64,000 nucleotides of DNA. It comes from Occultella glacieicola. Lineage in GTDB: Bacteria > Actinomycetota > Actinomycetes > Actinomycetales > Beutenbergiaceae. Of this stretch, positions 16,624 to 24,484 are shown in pieces (position 1 is the stretch's first letter; every line of letters begins with the position of its first letter). The stretch spans positions 434,001-498,000 of the forward strand of contig NZ_SMNA01000005.1 of NCBI RefSeq assembly GCF_004353825.1, written 5' to 3'. Made by a program: the position numbers and the translations under genes. The notes under the pieces are model-generated. The model worked only from the letters and a program-made list of their open reading frames with translations, was not told the DNA's origin and searched no databases.

Positions 16624-16654
16624 TGAGGTTACCTCACAATGAGGGTGCCGTCAA
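16624..16654 (-). promoter_or_regulatory. exporter promoter overlapped by a MarR operator
   Basis: On the minus strand, TTGACG (16654-16649), 17 bp, then TAACCT (16631-16626) form a good sigma-70-like promoter for the exporter. The perfect 13-bp palindrome TGAGGTTACCTCA (16624-16636) lies over the -10, where a bound MarR dimer would block polymerase. TATACT (16619-16624) could be the -10 of the divergent marR gene and touches the same site. Confidence 0.65.
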
Positions 16655-16670
16655 TAGTAGGCTCACGAGG

Positions 16671-17108
16671 GTGACCGACCCCCGAGGACGCGACCGCGCG
16701 CCGGAGAGCGAACCCAGCGAACTGCTTATGCAGGCGACCCGGGCACTGCGCCGGCGCTGGGCACAGTCGCTGGAACCGTGGGCGCTCGCCCCGCACGAGG
16801 CCCGGGCCCTGCGGGTGATCTGCGAGAGTGACGGCGCCCGGCTGTCCGATGTCGCGGCGCACCTGCGGATCGCGCCCCGCTCGGCCACCGAGGTGGTGGA
16901 CGCCCTTCAGGAGAAGGGCCTGGTCGAGCGCACGCCGGATCCCACCGATCGGCGCGCCGTGCTCGCCGTCCCCACCGAGTCCGGGCATAGCCTCGCCGAG
17001 GAGATCGGCGCCGCCCGTGCCCAGGTCTCGCGGGACTTCTTCGCCCGGCTCGAGCCGGGCGAGTGGGAGCACCTCACCACGCTGCTGCGGCGCCTGATCG
17101 CCGACTGA
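16671..17108 (+). CDS. MarR-family transcriptional regulator
   Basis: 145-residue dimeric winged-helix repressor starting at GTG 16671. The core reads LLMQATRALRRRWAQ, then HEARALRVICE and the recognition region LSDVAAHLRIAPRSATEVVDALQEKGLVERTPDPTDRRAV (split here by its turns), ending in the wing sequence DPTDRRA that is diagnostic of MarR. It is divergent from the ABC exporter with a shared 83-bp control region holding a palindromic operator, so it most likely represses both the exporter and itself. Confidence 0.92.
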   Translation: MTDPRGRDRAPESEPSELLMQATRALRRRWAQSLEPWALAPHEARALRVICESDGARLSDVAAHLRIAPRSATEVVDALQEKGLVERTPDPTDRRAVLAVPTESGHSLAEEIGAARAQVSRDFFARLEPGEWEHLTTLLRRLIAD

Positions 17109-17197
17109 CCTCCTCATGCGGGCACGAGCGCGGCGCCGGCGGCATGCTCTCCACACCCGGCCCACGGGTCCACCTCCCATGCGTCTCGCACAACTAC

Positions 17198-17240
17198 TTG
17201 ATCTGACGTAGTACGACAGATACAGTAATTACTACGTCAG
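17198..17240 (+). promoter_or_regulatory. padR promoter within an 11-bp inverted repeat
   Basis: TTGATC (17198-17203), 17 bp, TACAGT (17221-17226) make a strong promoter for the padR gene. The perfect inverted repeat CTGACGTAGTA (17203-17213) / TACTACGTCAG (17230-17240) frames the -10 and the start point. The layout strongly suggests autorepression by the PadR product. Confidence 0.7.
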
Positions 17241-17262
17241 TCGGGGGGGGGAGAGGGATGTG

Positions 17263-17592
17263 ATGATCAGCGCAGACTTCATCCGCGGCTACGTGGATCT
17301 CCTGGTGCTTGAGTCGCTGCTCGACCAGCCCTCGTACGGATACGCGATCTCGAAACGGATCGAGGAGCTCTCCCGGGGCCAGTACGAGATGAAGGAGACC
17401 ACCCTCTACTCGGCGGTCCGCCGGCTCGAGAAGACCGGGGCCGTCACCTCGTTCCAGGGCACGCACAGCCAGGGACGTGCCCGCACGTACTACCGACTCA
17501 CCGAGTTCGGCCGCCGCTTCTACGACGAGAAGTGCGAGGAGTGGCGCCAGACCGTGGCCCTCGTCGGCCGTTTCGTCCGCGACCCCCACTGA
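17263..17592 (+). CDS. PadR-family transcriptional regulator
   Basis: 109-residue winged-helix regulator (start ATG 17263 behind AGAGGG; a GTG at 17260 is adjacent). The family core is clear: DLLVLESLLDQPSYGYAIS, then TTLYSAVRRLEKTGAV and RARTYYRLTEFGRRFY. Short PadR proteins bind inverted repeats such as the one over this promoter and are commonly released by small hydrophobic ligands or cell-envelope stress. The next gene, a permease-prefix membrane protein, starts 14 bp on, a widespread PadR partnership. Confidence 0.92.
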   Translation: MISADFIRGYVDLLVLESLLDQPSYGYAISKRIEELSRGQYEMKETTLYSAVRRLEKTGAVTSFQGTHSQGRARTYYRLTEFGRRFYDEKCEEWRQTVALVGRFVRDPH

Positions 17593-17606
17593 GAGGGATG
17601 CCCAAG

Positions 17607-18587
17607 ATGGATGCCATCACGACCTATGTCGACCACATCTTCCGTAGCCTGCCGCCGACCGCCGAGGTGGCGCGTGCTCGGTCCGAGCTCCTGCAGATGA
17701 GCGAGGACCGTTACCGCGAGCTGCTCGCCGAGGGGGTCAGCGAGCACGAGGCCGTGGGCCGGGTCATCACCCAGTTCGGCAACCTCGACGAACTGGCCGA
17801 CGATCTCGGCATCCGCAGCGAGCTCGACCGGGCGGGTCGCCCGGACGCGCCGATCGACCTCTCCCACGGGGAGGCCGAGCGGTACCTCGCCGTCCGCCGC
17901 CGGGGTGCCTGGCTCGTGTCGGGGGGCGTCCTCGTGATCCTGCTCGGCATCGCGCAGCTCGTCCTGTTCAGCGACGGCGCCGGGTCGGACCCCCACCCGC
18001 TGTCACTGGTGGCGTTCTTCGTGGCGATCGCGGGGGCGGTGGCGGGCTTCATCGTGGCCGGGGCGTCGATGTCGCGCTACGACCGGCTCAAGGACAAGGA
18101 GCTGCGGCTGGAGCCCCAGGTCGCCGCCGCCTACCGCGAGCAGCGCGAGCGGGAACAGACCTCGTTCGTGGTGAAGATCGCGGCCGGTGTCGCTGTGATC
18201 ATCCTCTCGGTCGCGATCCCCGCGACGCTCGACACGATGTACCCGGACTCGGAGCCCGTCACGAACCTGGCCGTCGCGGCCATGCTGGTGGCCATCGGGC
18301 TCGCCGTCGCGCTGCTGATCGAGGCCGGGTTGCGCCGCGGCGCGCTCGACCGGCTCACCGCCGAGGGCGACTACGCGCCGGAGAAGCGGGCGTCGAACTC
18401 GCTCACCGGACGCATCGCCGGTCCGTACTGGATCGTCGCGGCGGCGGTGTTCCTCGCCTGGAGCTTCATCGGAAACGCCTGGGACCGCTCCTGGCTCGTC
18501 TGGCCGGTCGCCGGGGTGCTGTTCGCGGCCGTAGCGGTCGGCATCGAGTCGTTCACGCCGAAGGAGAGGTCCGACGGCGGCCGTTGA
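17607..18587 (+). CDS. permease prefix domain/HAAS-like membrane protein
   Basis: 326-residue membrane protein. ATG 17607 sits 9 bp after GAGAGGG, whereas ATG 17598 touches it. Residues 1-90 form a helical domain (YVDHIFRSLPPTAEVARARS, then GVSEHEAVGRVITQFGN) known as permease prefix or HAAS-type, followed by about six membrane segments (first GAWLVSGGVLVILLGIAQLV). The family is encoded beside PadR regulators in many Gram-positive bacteria. A signalling or transporter-partner role is presumed, not shown. Its 3' end overlaps the convergent CPBP gene by 35 bp. Confidence 0.8.
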   Translation: MDAITTYVDHIFRSLPPTAEVARARSELLQMSEDRYRELLAEGVSEHEAVGRVITQFGNLDELADDLGIRSELDRAGRPDAPIDLSHGEAERYLAVRRRGAWLVSGGVLVILLGIAQLVLFSDGAGSDPHPLSLVAFFVAIAGAVAGFIVAGASMSRYDRLKDKELRLEPQVAAAYREQREREQTSFVVKIAAGVAVIILSVAIPATLDTMYPDSEPVTNLAVAAMLVAIGLAVALLIEAGLRRGALDRLTAEGDYAPEKRASNSLTGRIAGPYWIVAAAVFLAWSFIGNAWDRSWLVWPVAGVLFAAVAVGIESFTPKERSDGGR

Positions 18588-19436
18588 GCCCCGTAGGCAC
18601 GGTCCGATTGGCGGGGCGGTCACCGGGTGGCGCCGCGGGCGTCCGGGCCACCGCGACGAGCAGCGCCGCCGCGATGCCGAGCACGCCGACGAGGAAGCAG
18701 AGACCTCCGGCGAGCGCCGTGAACGGGAGCAGGGACAGCGCCACGTTCCCGGCGTAGTGCATCACGACGGCCGCGGGCACCCCGCCGCGCAGCCGCTCGC
18801 TGATGAACCAGTACGTCAGCGACATCGGCACCATCGAGACGAGGAAGCCCAGCCCCTCCACCGGGCCGAGCGTCGACTGCCAGGTCCCGGTGAGCAGGAA
18901 CAGCGGCAGGTGCCAGAGCGCCCACACGGTGCCGAGCACACCGGCGGTGGCGACCGGCGAGAGCCGGACCCGCAGCCGCGGCTGGAGGTAGCCGCGCCAG
19001 CCGAACTCCTCGGCGAGCGGACCGGCCACGGTGGCGATCAGCAGGAACTGGAGCAGCCCGGATCCGGCGAACGTGGCCGTGACGTCGTCCATGGTGAGCG
19101 CCGGGGCGCCGAACAGCGGGCCGGCCACCGCCGCGATGACCGCCGGGGCCGCTCCCAGCAGGGCCGCCGCCGGGAGCCACCGGGCGATCCGGGAGACCCT
19201 GGCCGACCTGGGGGTGCGGATGCCGCGCAGGCGCTGGACCAGCGCGGCCAGACTAGGCCCGAAGCCGCCGATCACGTACAGGACGAAGACGACGGGCGGT
19301 CGAGGTCGCCGCCGAGGGCCAGGGCACCCAGCCAGGGGGCCCAGGTGAGGGCGAAGGTGAGGGCGATGAACCCGCGGACCTTCTGCGGGGCGGGAGCGAT
19401 GCCGGCGCGGGCCGGTGCGGTGGTCGGTGTGGTCAT
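18553..19436 (-). pseudogene. CPBP-family intramembrane metalloprotease, frameshifted
   Basis: The gene is split between two frames. ATG 19436 opens MTTPTTAPARAGIAPAPQK and the first membrane segment (RGFIALTFALTWAPWLGA), but this frame ends at a TGA at 19272-19274. From about 19300 the second frame takes over with VVFVLYVIGGFGPSLAALV and continues to the stop at 18553. It carries the full CPBP (Abi/CAAX-like) motifs: the glutamate pair in AEEFGWRGYLQPRL, the WALWHLPLF histidine, and a later HYAGN histidine. One base is missing near the CCC/GGG run at 19294-19296; inserting one base restores a protein of about 294 residues. It is either a recent inactivation or a sequencing error. Confidence 0.8.
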
Positions 19437-19508
19437 ACCCACCAGCCAACAGGCGTGCGCCGAGCCGACCCAGGGGGCCTGCACCCGGACCGGATCCGAG
19501 GGTTGTCC

Positions 19509-19538
19509 CTACCGTGCCGACGGCCGCCGGCACGGTAG
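19509..19538 (-). terminator. hairpin downstream of carD
   Basis: Perfect 11-bp arms CTACCGTGCCG (19509-19519) and CGGCACGGTAG (19528-19538) with an 8-base loop, 20 bp past the carD stop. It probably ends the carD transcript before the CPBP gene. Confidence 0.65.
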
Positions 19539-19558
19539 GAGCGGATTCCCCCCGCGGG

Positions 19559-20041
19559 TCAGGACGCGAGCACCTCGTCGAGGATGGCCTCGGCCTTCTC
19601 CTCCTCGGTGTGCTCAGCCAGGGCGAGCTCCGACACGAGGATCTGACGGGCGCGCGCCAGCATGCGCTTCTCGCCGGCGGACAGGCCGCGGTCGGCGTCG
19701 CGACGGGACAGGTCGCGGACCACCTCGGCCACCTTGATCACGTCACCCGAGGCGATCTTCTCGACGTTGGCCTTGTAGCGACGCGACCAGTTGGTCGGTT
19801 CCTCGGTGTACGGTGCGCGCAGCACCTCGAAGACCTTCTCCAGGCCCTCCTTGCCGACGACGTCGCGAACTCCGACCAGATCGACGTTCTCCGCCGGTAC
19901 CTCGATGGTCAGGTCACCCTGCGCCACCTTGAGCCGGAGATAGAGCTTCTCCTCCCCTCGGATGATCCGCTTCGAGATCTCCTCGATGAGGGCTGCACCG
20001 TGGTGCGGGTAGACGACGGTTTCGCCGACTGTGAAGGTCAT
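19559..20041 (-). CDS. carD: CarD-family transcriptional regulator
   Basis: 160-residue RNA-polymerase-binding factor that stabilises open complexes, especially at rRNA promoters, in actinobacteria. The N-terminal Tudor-like polymerase-interaction domain starts [20 protein letters not shown], and the helical DNA-binding domain contains the conserved Trp in [16 protein letters not shown] and the closing [23 protein letters not shown] 20041 is behind AAGGGGAG; an upstream in-frame start would add non-family sequence. Elsewhere carD often precedes ispD-ispF, but here a disrupted CPBP gene follows. Confidence 0.95.
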   Translation of the reverse strand: MTFTVGETVVYPHHGAALIEEISKRIIRGEEKLYLRLKVAQGDLTIEVPAENVDLVGVRDVVGKEGLEKVFEVLRAPYTEEPTNWSRRYKANVEKIASGDVIKVAEVVRDLSRRDADRGLSAGEKRMLARARQILVSELALAEHTEEEKAEAILDEVLAS

Positions 20042-20070
20042 GTGCTCGCACTCCCCTTTCGCAAGACCCA

Positions 20071-20076
20071 AGTTTA
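20071..20076 (-). promoter_or_regulatory. carD extended -10 element
   Basis: TGG-TAAACT on the minus strand (hexamer 20076-20071) is an extended -10; transcription would begin near 20064, leaving a leader of about 23 nt with the ribosome site. No good -35 is evident. The rest of the gap to 20305 holds nothing I can name. Confidence 0.4.
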
Positions 20077-20305
20077 CCACGCGAAACGCGGGCAATTTCG
20101 CGGGCGTCCGACGTTTGCGCAGGTCATGGCGGTAGGCTCCGGCCACTCCGGCCCCGGCATGCGCGAGCAGGATCTTGCGGAGAATGTGAAGGCCACGCCC
20201 CCCACCGGACAGGCACTAGGCTGACGGCCAGGTCCTGAACGTCCTCGCCCTACCCGCGTCCACGCGCGCGTCCGACGGCGCGGGCATCGTCGAAAGGAGA
20301 GCCTC

Positions 20306-20788
20306 GTGGCTCGCAACTCCCGCCGCCTCGTGGCGTCCCTGCTGATGGCATCCGCCGCGGTCGTGGCCGTGAGCGCCTGCTCCCCGATCGTGACCCAGTA
20401 CGGCACCGCCCCCAGCGACGGCATCCAGGTGGAGATCGGCGACCAGATCCGCGGCGAGAACCTGCTCATCCTGTCTCCGGCCGAGGGCGCCGAGGGTGTC
20501 CTGATCGGCGCGCTGGTCAACCGGTGGGAGTCCCCGACGACGGTGAGCCTGTCGGTCGGAGAGAGCGCCGAGGCCGTCACGGTCGAGGTCGACGGCGGCT
20601 CGACGGTCCTGCTCGAGCCCGACCACGAGCATGTCACCATCGCGTCCGTGCCTGCCGCCCCGGGCGCCACGATCGACGTGATCCTCTCCTCGCCCGAGGA
20701 GGGCTCGGTCAGCGTGGCGGTGCCGGTCCTGGACGGCACCCTCGCGCCCTATGACGAACTCGTGCCCGCCGCTCCCGAGGAGGAGTGA
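20306..20788 (+). CDS. putative lipoprotein of unknown function
   Basis: 160 residues from GTG 20306 behind AAAGGAG. The signal peptide MARNSRRLVASLLMASAAVV ends in the lipobox VSAC with Cys25 as the lipidation site. The mature domain (GIQVEIGDQIRGENLLIL, then LIGALVNRWESPTTVSLSVG) looks like an all-beta, Ig-like or copper-chaperone-like sandwich with no Cys or His cluster, and the C-terminus is acidic (APEEE). It lies tail to tail with regX3. I know similar actinobacterial lipoproteins of unknown role beside carD or the phosphate sensor genes; nothing here shows a function. Confidence 0.8.
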   Translation: MARNSRRLVASLLMASAAVVAVSACSPIVTQYGTAPSDGIQVEIGDQIRGENLLILSPAEGAEGVLIGALVNRWESPTTVSLSVGESAEAVTVEVDGGSTVLLEPDHEHVTIASVPAAPGATIDVILSSPEEGSVSVAVPVLDGTLAPYDELVPAAPEEE

Positions 20789-20827
20789 CCCGGCGGGCCG
20801 GATCGGACGGCCCGGCGCCCGTCGGCC

Positions 20828-21517
20828 TCAGCGCTGGTCGACGAGCTTGTAGCCCAGACCGCGCACGGTCACCAGCACCTGCGGGTTGACCGGATCCACC
20901 TCGATCTTGGCCCGGATCCGCTTGACGTGGACATCGAGGGTCTTGGTGTCCCCGACGTAGTCGGCTCCCCAGACCCGGTCGATCAGCTGACCCCGGGTGA
21001 GCACCCGGTCAGGGTTGCGCAGGAGCAGCTCGAGCAGCTCGAACTCGCGCAGCGGGAGCGCGACCTCCTCACCGTCGATGGTGACCACGTGCCGGTCGGT
21101 GTCCATCCGGATCCGGCCGACGCTGAGCACCGCCGGGGTGAGCGCGTCCATGGACTCGTTGCCACGCCGCAGCACCGCACGGATCCTGGCCAGGAGCTCC
21201 CGGAAGGAGTAGGGCTTGGTGACATAGTCGTCCGCGCCGATCTCCAGCCCGACCACCTTGTCGATCTCCCCGTCCTTGGCGGTCAGCATGATCACCGGGA
21301 CCGCGCTGCGCTGGCGCAGCTCGCGGCAGACCTCGACCCCGGACAGCCCCGGCAGCATGAGGTCGAGGAGGACCAGATCGGCGCCCGCGCGGTCGAACTC
21401 CACCAGGGCGTCGGTGCCGGTCGCGACCGGGACCACCTCGAACCCCTCGCGGGTGAGCTGGTAGGTCAGCGGTTCGCGGTAGGACTCCTCGTCCTCAACG
21501 AGCAGGATGCGGGTCAC
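20828..21517 (-). CDS. regX3: phosphate-responsive response regulator RegX3 (OmpR family)
   Basis: 229-residue two-component regulator. The receiver domain carries the acidic pocket in LLVEDEESY, the phosphorylation site Asp52 in LVLLDLMLPGLSG and Lys in MLTAKDGE. The OmpR winged helix follows (LPLREFELLELLLRNPDRVL, then VDVHVKRIRAKIE-type recognition helix, here LDVHVKRIRAKIE). GTG 21517 lies 23 bp inside the senX3 3' end, so the two are coupled. Its partner senX3, the divergent phoU and the adjacent gpmA reproduce the gene order around RegX3 in mycobacteria, which supports the phosphate-starvation assignment over other OmpR regulators. Confidence 0.93.
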   Translation of the reverse strand: MTRILLVEDEESYREPLTYQLTREGFEVVPVATGTDALVEFDRAGADLVLLDLMLPGLSGVEVCRELRQRSAVPVIMLTAKDGEIDKVVGLEIGADDYVTKPYSFRELLARIRAVLRRGNESMDALTPAVLSVGRIRMDTDRHVVTIDGEEVALPLREFELLELLLRNPDRVLTRGQLIDRVWGADYVGDTKTLDVHVKRIRAKIEVDPVNPQVLVTVRGLGYKLVDQR

Positions 21518-22715
21518 GGGTCTCTCCTCCTGCACCGGCCGAGGTGGGCGGTGCCTTCTCATCGCGGGACGGCGCGCCGCCGTCGCTGCTGTCGTCTGCC
21601 AGGGGAATACGCAGGGTGAACGTGGAACCGCGGCCGGGCGCGGACCAGAGGGTCACCTCGCCGCCATGGTTCTGGGCCACGTGCTTGACGATGCTCAGGC
21701 CGAGCCCGGTGCCACCGGTGTCCCGGGACCGGGCCGGGTCCACGCGGAAGAACCGTTCGAACACCCGCCCGGCGTTCTCGCTGGAGATTCCCGGGCCCTG
21801 GTCGACCACCGCGATCTCGGCGATCCCGTCGCGCGGCCGCACGCCCACGCTCACCCGGGTGCCGTTGTCCGAGTAGCGCAGGGCGTTGTCGAGCAGGTTC
21901 CGGACGGCCGTGACCAGGAGCGCATGGTCGCCGAGCACGTGCAGGCCCGTGGTGCCGCCGACGACGACCGTGATCTCGCGGGACTCCGCCTCGACCCGGA
22001 TCCGGTCCACCGCCTCGGTCACCACGCCGTCGACGGAGACGTCCACGTAGCCGACCTCGTTGTCCGGGGCCTGGAGTCTTGACAGTTCGATGATCTCCTG
22101 GACGAGGGCGGACAGCCGGACCGCCTCCCGCTGCATCTTCCCCGCGAACCGACGCACGAGTTCGGGGTCGTCGGCGGCGTCCGCGGCCGTCTCGGCGAGC
22201 AGTGCGATCGCCCCGACCGGCGTCTTCAGTTCGTGCGAGACGTTCGCCACGAAGTCCCGGCGAACCTCCTCGAGGCGACGTTGCGCCGTCTGGTCGTCGG
22301 CGAGCAGGAGGACCCGGCCGCCGGCCATCGTGGCGACCCGGACCTCGAAGGACAGCCGGTCCGCGCCCGGCACTGCCGAGCGAGGCACCTCCAGGTGCTC
22401 GTCACGGATCTGGCCGTCGGCGCGCGTGGCAGCGACGAGGTCGTTCAGCGTCGCGTGCGTGAGACGGCCGTTGCGGACCAGGCCCGTCGCATACGCGTCC
22501 GGGCTCGCGCGCAGGACCTCTCCCCCGGGCCCGAGCAGCACGGACGTCGAACGCAGTGCGGACAGCAGCGCGGCCACGTCGTAGGAGACCGCCGGCTTGG
22601 CGACCTCGGGCTCGCGGGCGTGGCTGCGCTCGCTCCATCGGAACGCCAGGGCGGCCGCGGCACCGACCAGCAGGCCGACCAGGCCCACCGCGATCAGTGC
22701 CCACGAACCGTCCAC
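21495..22715 (-). CDS. senX3: sensor histidine kinase SenX3 (PhoR-like)
   Basis: 406-residue membrane kinase that phosphorylates RegX3 under phosphate limitation. One N-terminal membrane segment (about 6-26, IAVGLVGLLVGAAAALAF) is followed by a PAS-like domain (45-140), the HisKA domain with His161 in VANVSHELKTPVG, and the ATPase domain with N box (LLDNALRYSDNG), G1 (VVDQGPGI), F box (VFERFFRVD) and G2 (GTGLGLSIVK). The GTG start at 22715 faces phoU across a 225-bp region holding a PHO-box-like array. In related systems PhoU signals phosphate sufficiency to this kinase. Confidence 0.93.
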   Translation of the reverse strand: MDGSWALIAVGLVGLLVGAAAALAFRWSERSHAREPEVAKPAVSYDVAALLSALRSTSVLLGPGGEVLRASPDAYATGLVRNGRLTHATLNDLVAATRADGQIRDEHLEVPRSAVPGADRLSFEVRVATMAGGRVLLLADDQTAQRRLEEVRRDFVANVSHELKTPVGAIALLAETAADAADDPELVRRFAGKMQREAVRLSALVQEIIELSRLQAPDNEVGYVDVSVDGVVTEAVDRIRVEAESREITVVVGGTTGLHVLGDHALLVTAVRNLLDNALRYSDNGTRVSVGVRPRDGIAEIAVVDQGPGISSENAGRVFERFFRVDPARSRDTGGTGLGLSIVKHVAQNHGGEVTLWSAPGRGSTFTLRIPLADDSSDGGAPSRDEKAPPTSAGAGGETRDPHPAR

Positions 22716-22775
22716 AGCGCCAGACTAGGCCCCGCCATCGGGTGCCCTCGGCCGCCGGTGGCCGGGTAGCCTGTT

Positions 22776-22808
22776 GTTCACCGTGGGTGCATCGCTCGTT
22801 CACCGTGG
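22776..22808. promoter_or_regulatory. PHO-box-like array, three 11-bp direct repeat units
   Basis: Three consecutive 11-mers are GTTCACCGTGG (22776-22786), GTGCATCGCTC (22787-22797) and an identical GTTCACCGTGG (22798-22808). GTTCACC with 11-bp phasing is the known PhoP direct-repeat unit in Streptomyces. The array sits between the divergent senX3 and phoU genes, exactly where a RegX3 or PhoP-type regulator would control both. Confidence 0.75.
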
Positions 22809-22940
22809 CGTGGGACTCTGAGGAGTACGTGTGCGCACGTCGGGGAGTCGGGTCCACAGAGACGCGACCGCCGCGGGTACGCACGGCCAACGGTTGGAAC
22901 GGCGGGCGGTCGCCCGCAACGAGAAGAGGAGAATGATCGG

Positions 22941-23606
22941 GTGCGAGCGATCTTCGAGCAGGAACTGAGCGCGGTCGGTGAGGGCCTGCTGCAGATGAGC
23001 CGGCAGGTCCAGACGGCGGTCCGAGACGCCTCCACGGCACTCGCGGCGGCCGATCTCCAGGCGGCCGAGCAGGTCATCGCCGCCGATGACGCGATCGACC
23101 AGCTGGAACGCGAGCTCGACGACCGGTGCGTCGACCTGCTGGCCCGGCAGCAGCCGGTCGCCACGGACCTGCGGATCATCGTCTCGGGGCTGCGGATGAG
23201 TGCCTCGATCGAGCGGATGGGCGACCTCGCCCGGCACGTCGCCCAGGTGACTCGGCTCCGGTACCCGGAGCTGGCGATCCCGGAACCGGCCCGCGACCTG
23301 TTCGCGGCGATGGGGGAAGCTGCGGACAAGGCGGCCACGGACGTGGTCCGGCTGCTCGAGACGCACGACCTCGAGTTGGCGGCCGCGGTCGAGCGCGACG
23401 ACGACGTGCTCGACCACCTGCACCAGCAGACCTTCAATCTGACGCTCAGCCCGGAGTGGGCCGGCACCACCGCCCAGACCGTGGACGTGACGCTGCTGGC
23501 GCGGTTCTACGAGCGTTTCGGTGACCACGCCGTCGCCATCGCCCGCCGGATCTCCTACCTGGTGACCGGCGACCTGGAGCACCTCGGCGACTACAACAAG
23601 GCCTGA
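22941..23606 (+). CDS. phoU: phosphate signalling protein PhoU
   Basis: 221-residue all-helical cytoplasmic regulator made of two PhoU repeats (about 10-95 and 115-205). It starts MRAIFEQELSAVGEGLLQMS, and the metal-binding motif region is seen in SIERMGDLARHVAQV and its second copy FYERFGDHAVAIARRIS, each with the conserved E-x-x-D/H pattern. GTG 22941 follows GAGGAG. It restrains the SenX3-RegX3 response when phosphate is ample. No pst transporter genes lie in the window. A strong hairpin terminator follows. Confidence 0.95.
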   Translation: MRAIFEQELSAVGEGLLQMSRQVQTAVRDASTALAAADLQAAEQVIAADDAIDQLERELDDRCVDLLARQQPVATDLRIIVSGLRMSASIERMGDLARHVAQVTRLRYPELAIPEPARDLFAAMGEAADKAATDVVRLLETHDLELAAAVERDDDVLDHLHQQTFNLTLSPEWAGTTAQTVDVTLLARFYERFGDHAVAIARRISYLVTGDLEHLGDYNKA

Positions 23607-23613
23607 GCGCCGC

Positions 23614-23665
23614 GATCACGAAGGCCGGGCCACCCGAGTCGGGTGGCCCGGCCTTCGTCGTGATC
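23614..23665. terminator. bidirectional terminator between phoU and gpmA
   Basis: Arms GATCACGAAGGCCGGGCCAC (23614-23633, continuing CC) and the complement from GGGTGGCCCGGCC through GTGATC (23641-23665) form a long stem around GAGTC, with one small bulge. It lies just after the phoU stop and just before the gpmA stop, serving both convergent genes. Confidence 0.85.
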
Positions 23666-23672
23666 GGAACGG

Positions 23673-24410
23673 TCAGCGGCCCTGATTGGCCACCGCGGCG
23701 ATCGCGTCCTTCGCGGCCTCCGGGTCGAGGTAGCGCCCACCGGGAGTGGTCGGCCTGAGGTCGTCGTCGAGCTCGTAGACGAGGGGGATCCCGGTCGGCA
23801 CGTTCAGCCCGGCGATGGTGTCGTCGTCGATGCCGTCCAGGTGCTTGATGATGGCCCGCAGCGAGTTGCCGTGGGCGGCCACGAGGACCACCTTGCCGGC
23901 GCGCAGGTCCGTGACGACGTCGCTCTCCCAGTAGGGCAGCGCGCGCTCGAGCACGTCCTTGAGGCACTCGGTGGCGGGGATCGGCTCGCCGGCGTAGCGC
24001 GGGTCCGCATCCTGGGAGAACTCCGAACCGGCTTCGATCGGCGGCGGCGGCACATCGTAGGAGCGGCGCCAGGTCATGAACTGCTCCTCGCCGAACTCGT
24101 CGCGGATCTGCTTCTTGTCCTTGCCCTGCAGCGCGCCGTAATGGCGCTCGTTCAGGCGCCAGTTCCGCTTCACCGGGATCCAGTGCCGGTCCGCCGCGTC
24201 CAGGGCCAGGTTCGCCGTCGAGATGGCCCGGCGCAGCAGCGAGGTGTGCACCACGTCCGGCAGCACACCGGCCTCGGCGAGCAGTTCCCCACCGCGGGTG
24301 GCCTCGGCGGTGCCCTTCTCGGAGAGCGGGACATCGACCCAACCGGTGAACAGGTTCTTCGCGTTCCATTCGCTCTCGCCGTGGCGGAGCAGTACCAGGG
24401 TGTACGTCAT
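23673..24410 (-). CDS. gpmA: 2,3-bisphosphoglycerate-dependent phosphoglycerate mutase
   Basis: 245-residue glycolytic enzyme interconverting 3- and 2-phosphoglycerate through a phosphohistidine. The active-site LRHGESEWN places His10 as the phospho-acceptor. [14 protein letters not shown] and [13 protein letters not shown] provide the catalytic Glu and second His. Length and the [11 protein letters not shown] tail are standard. I use ATG 24410; an in-frame upstream extension to 24638 contains no family sequence. The neighbourhood with senX3-regX3 is conserved in actinobacteria. Confidence 0.97.
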   Translation of the reverse strand: MTYTLVLLRHGESEWNAKNLFTGWVDVPLSEKGTAEATRGGELLAEAGVLPDVVHTSLLRRAISTANLALDAADRHWIPVKRNWRLNERHYGALQGKDKKQIRDEFGEEQFMTWRRSYDVPPPPIEAGSEFSQDADPRYAGEPIPATECLKDVLERALPYWESDVVTDLRAGKVVLVAAHGNSLRAIIKHLDGIDDDTIAGLNVPTGIPLVYELDDDLRPTTPGGRYLDPEAAKDAIAAVANQGR

Positions 24411-24484
24411 GGTTCCAGTCTGCCGCATCGCGGCGACCGGCCACGACCGGGTACCGCGAACCGGCGCCGGCCCGGGCGAACGCC

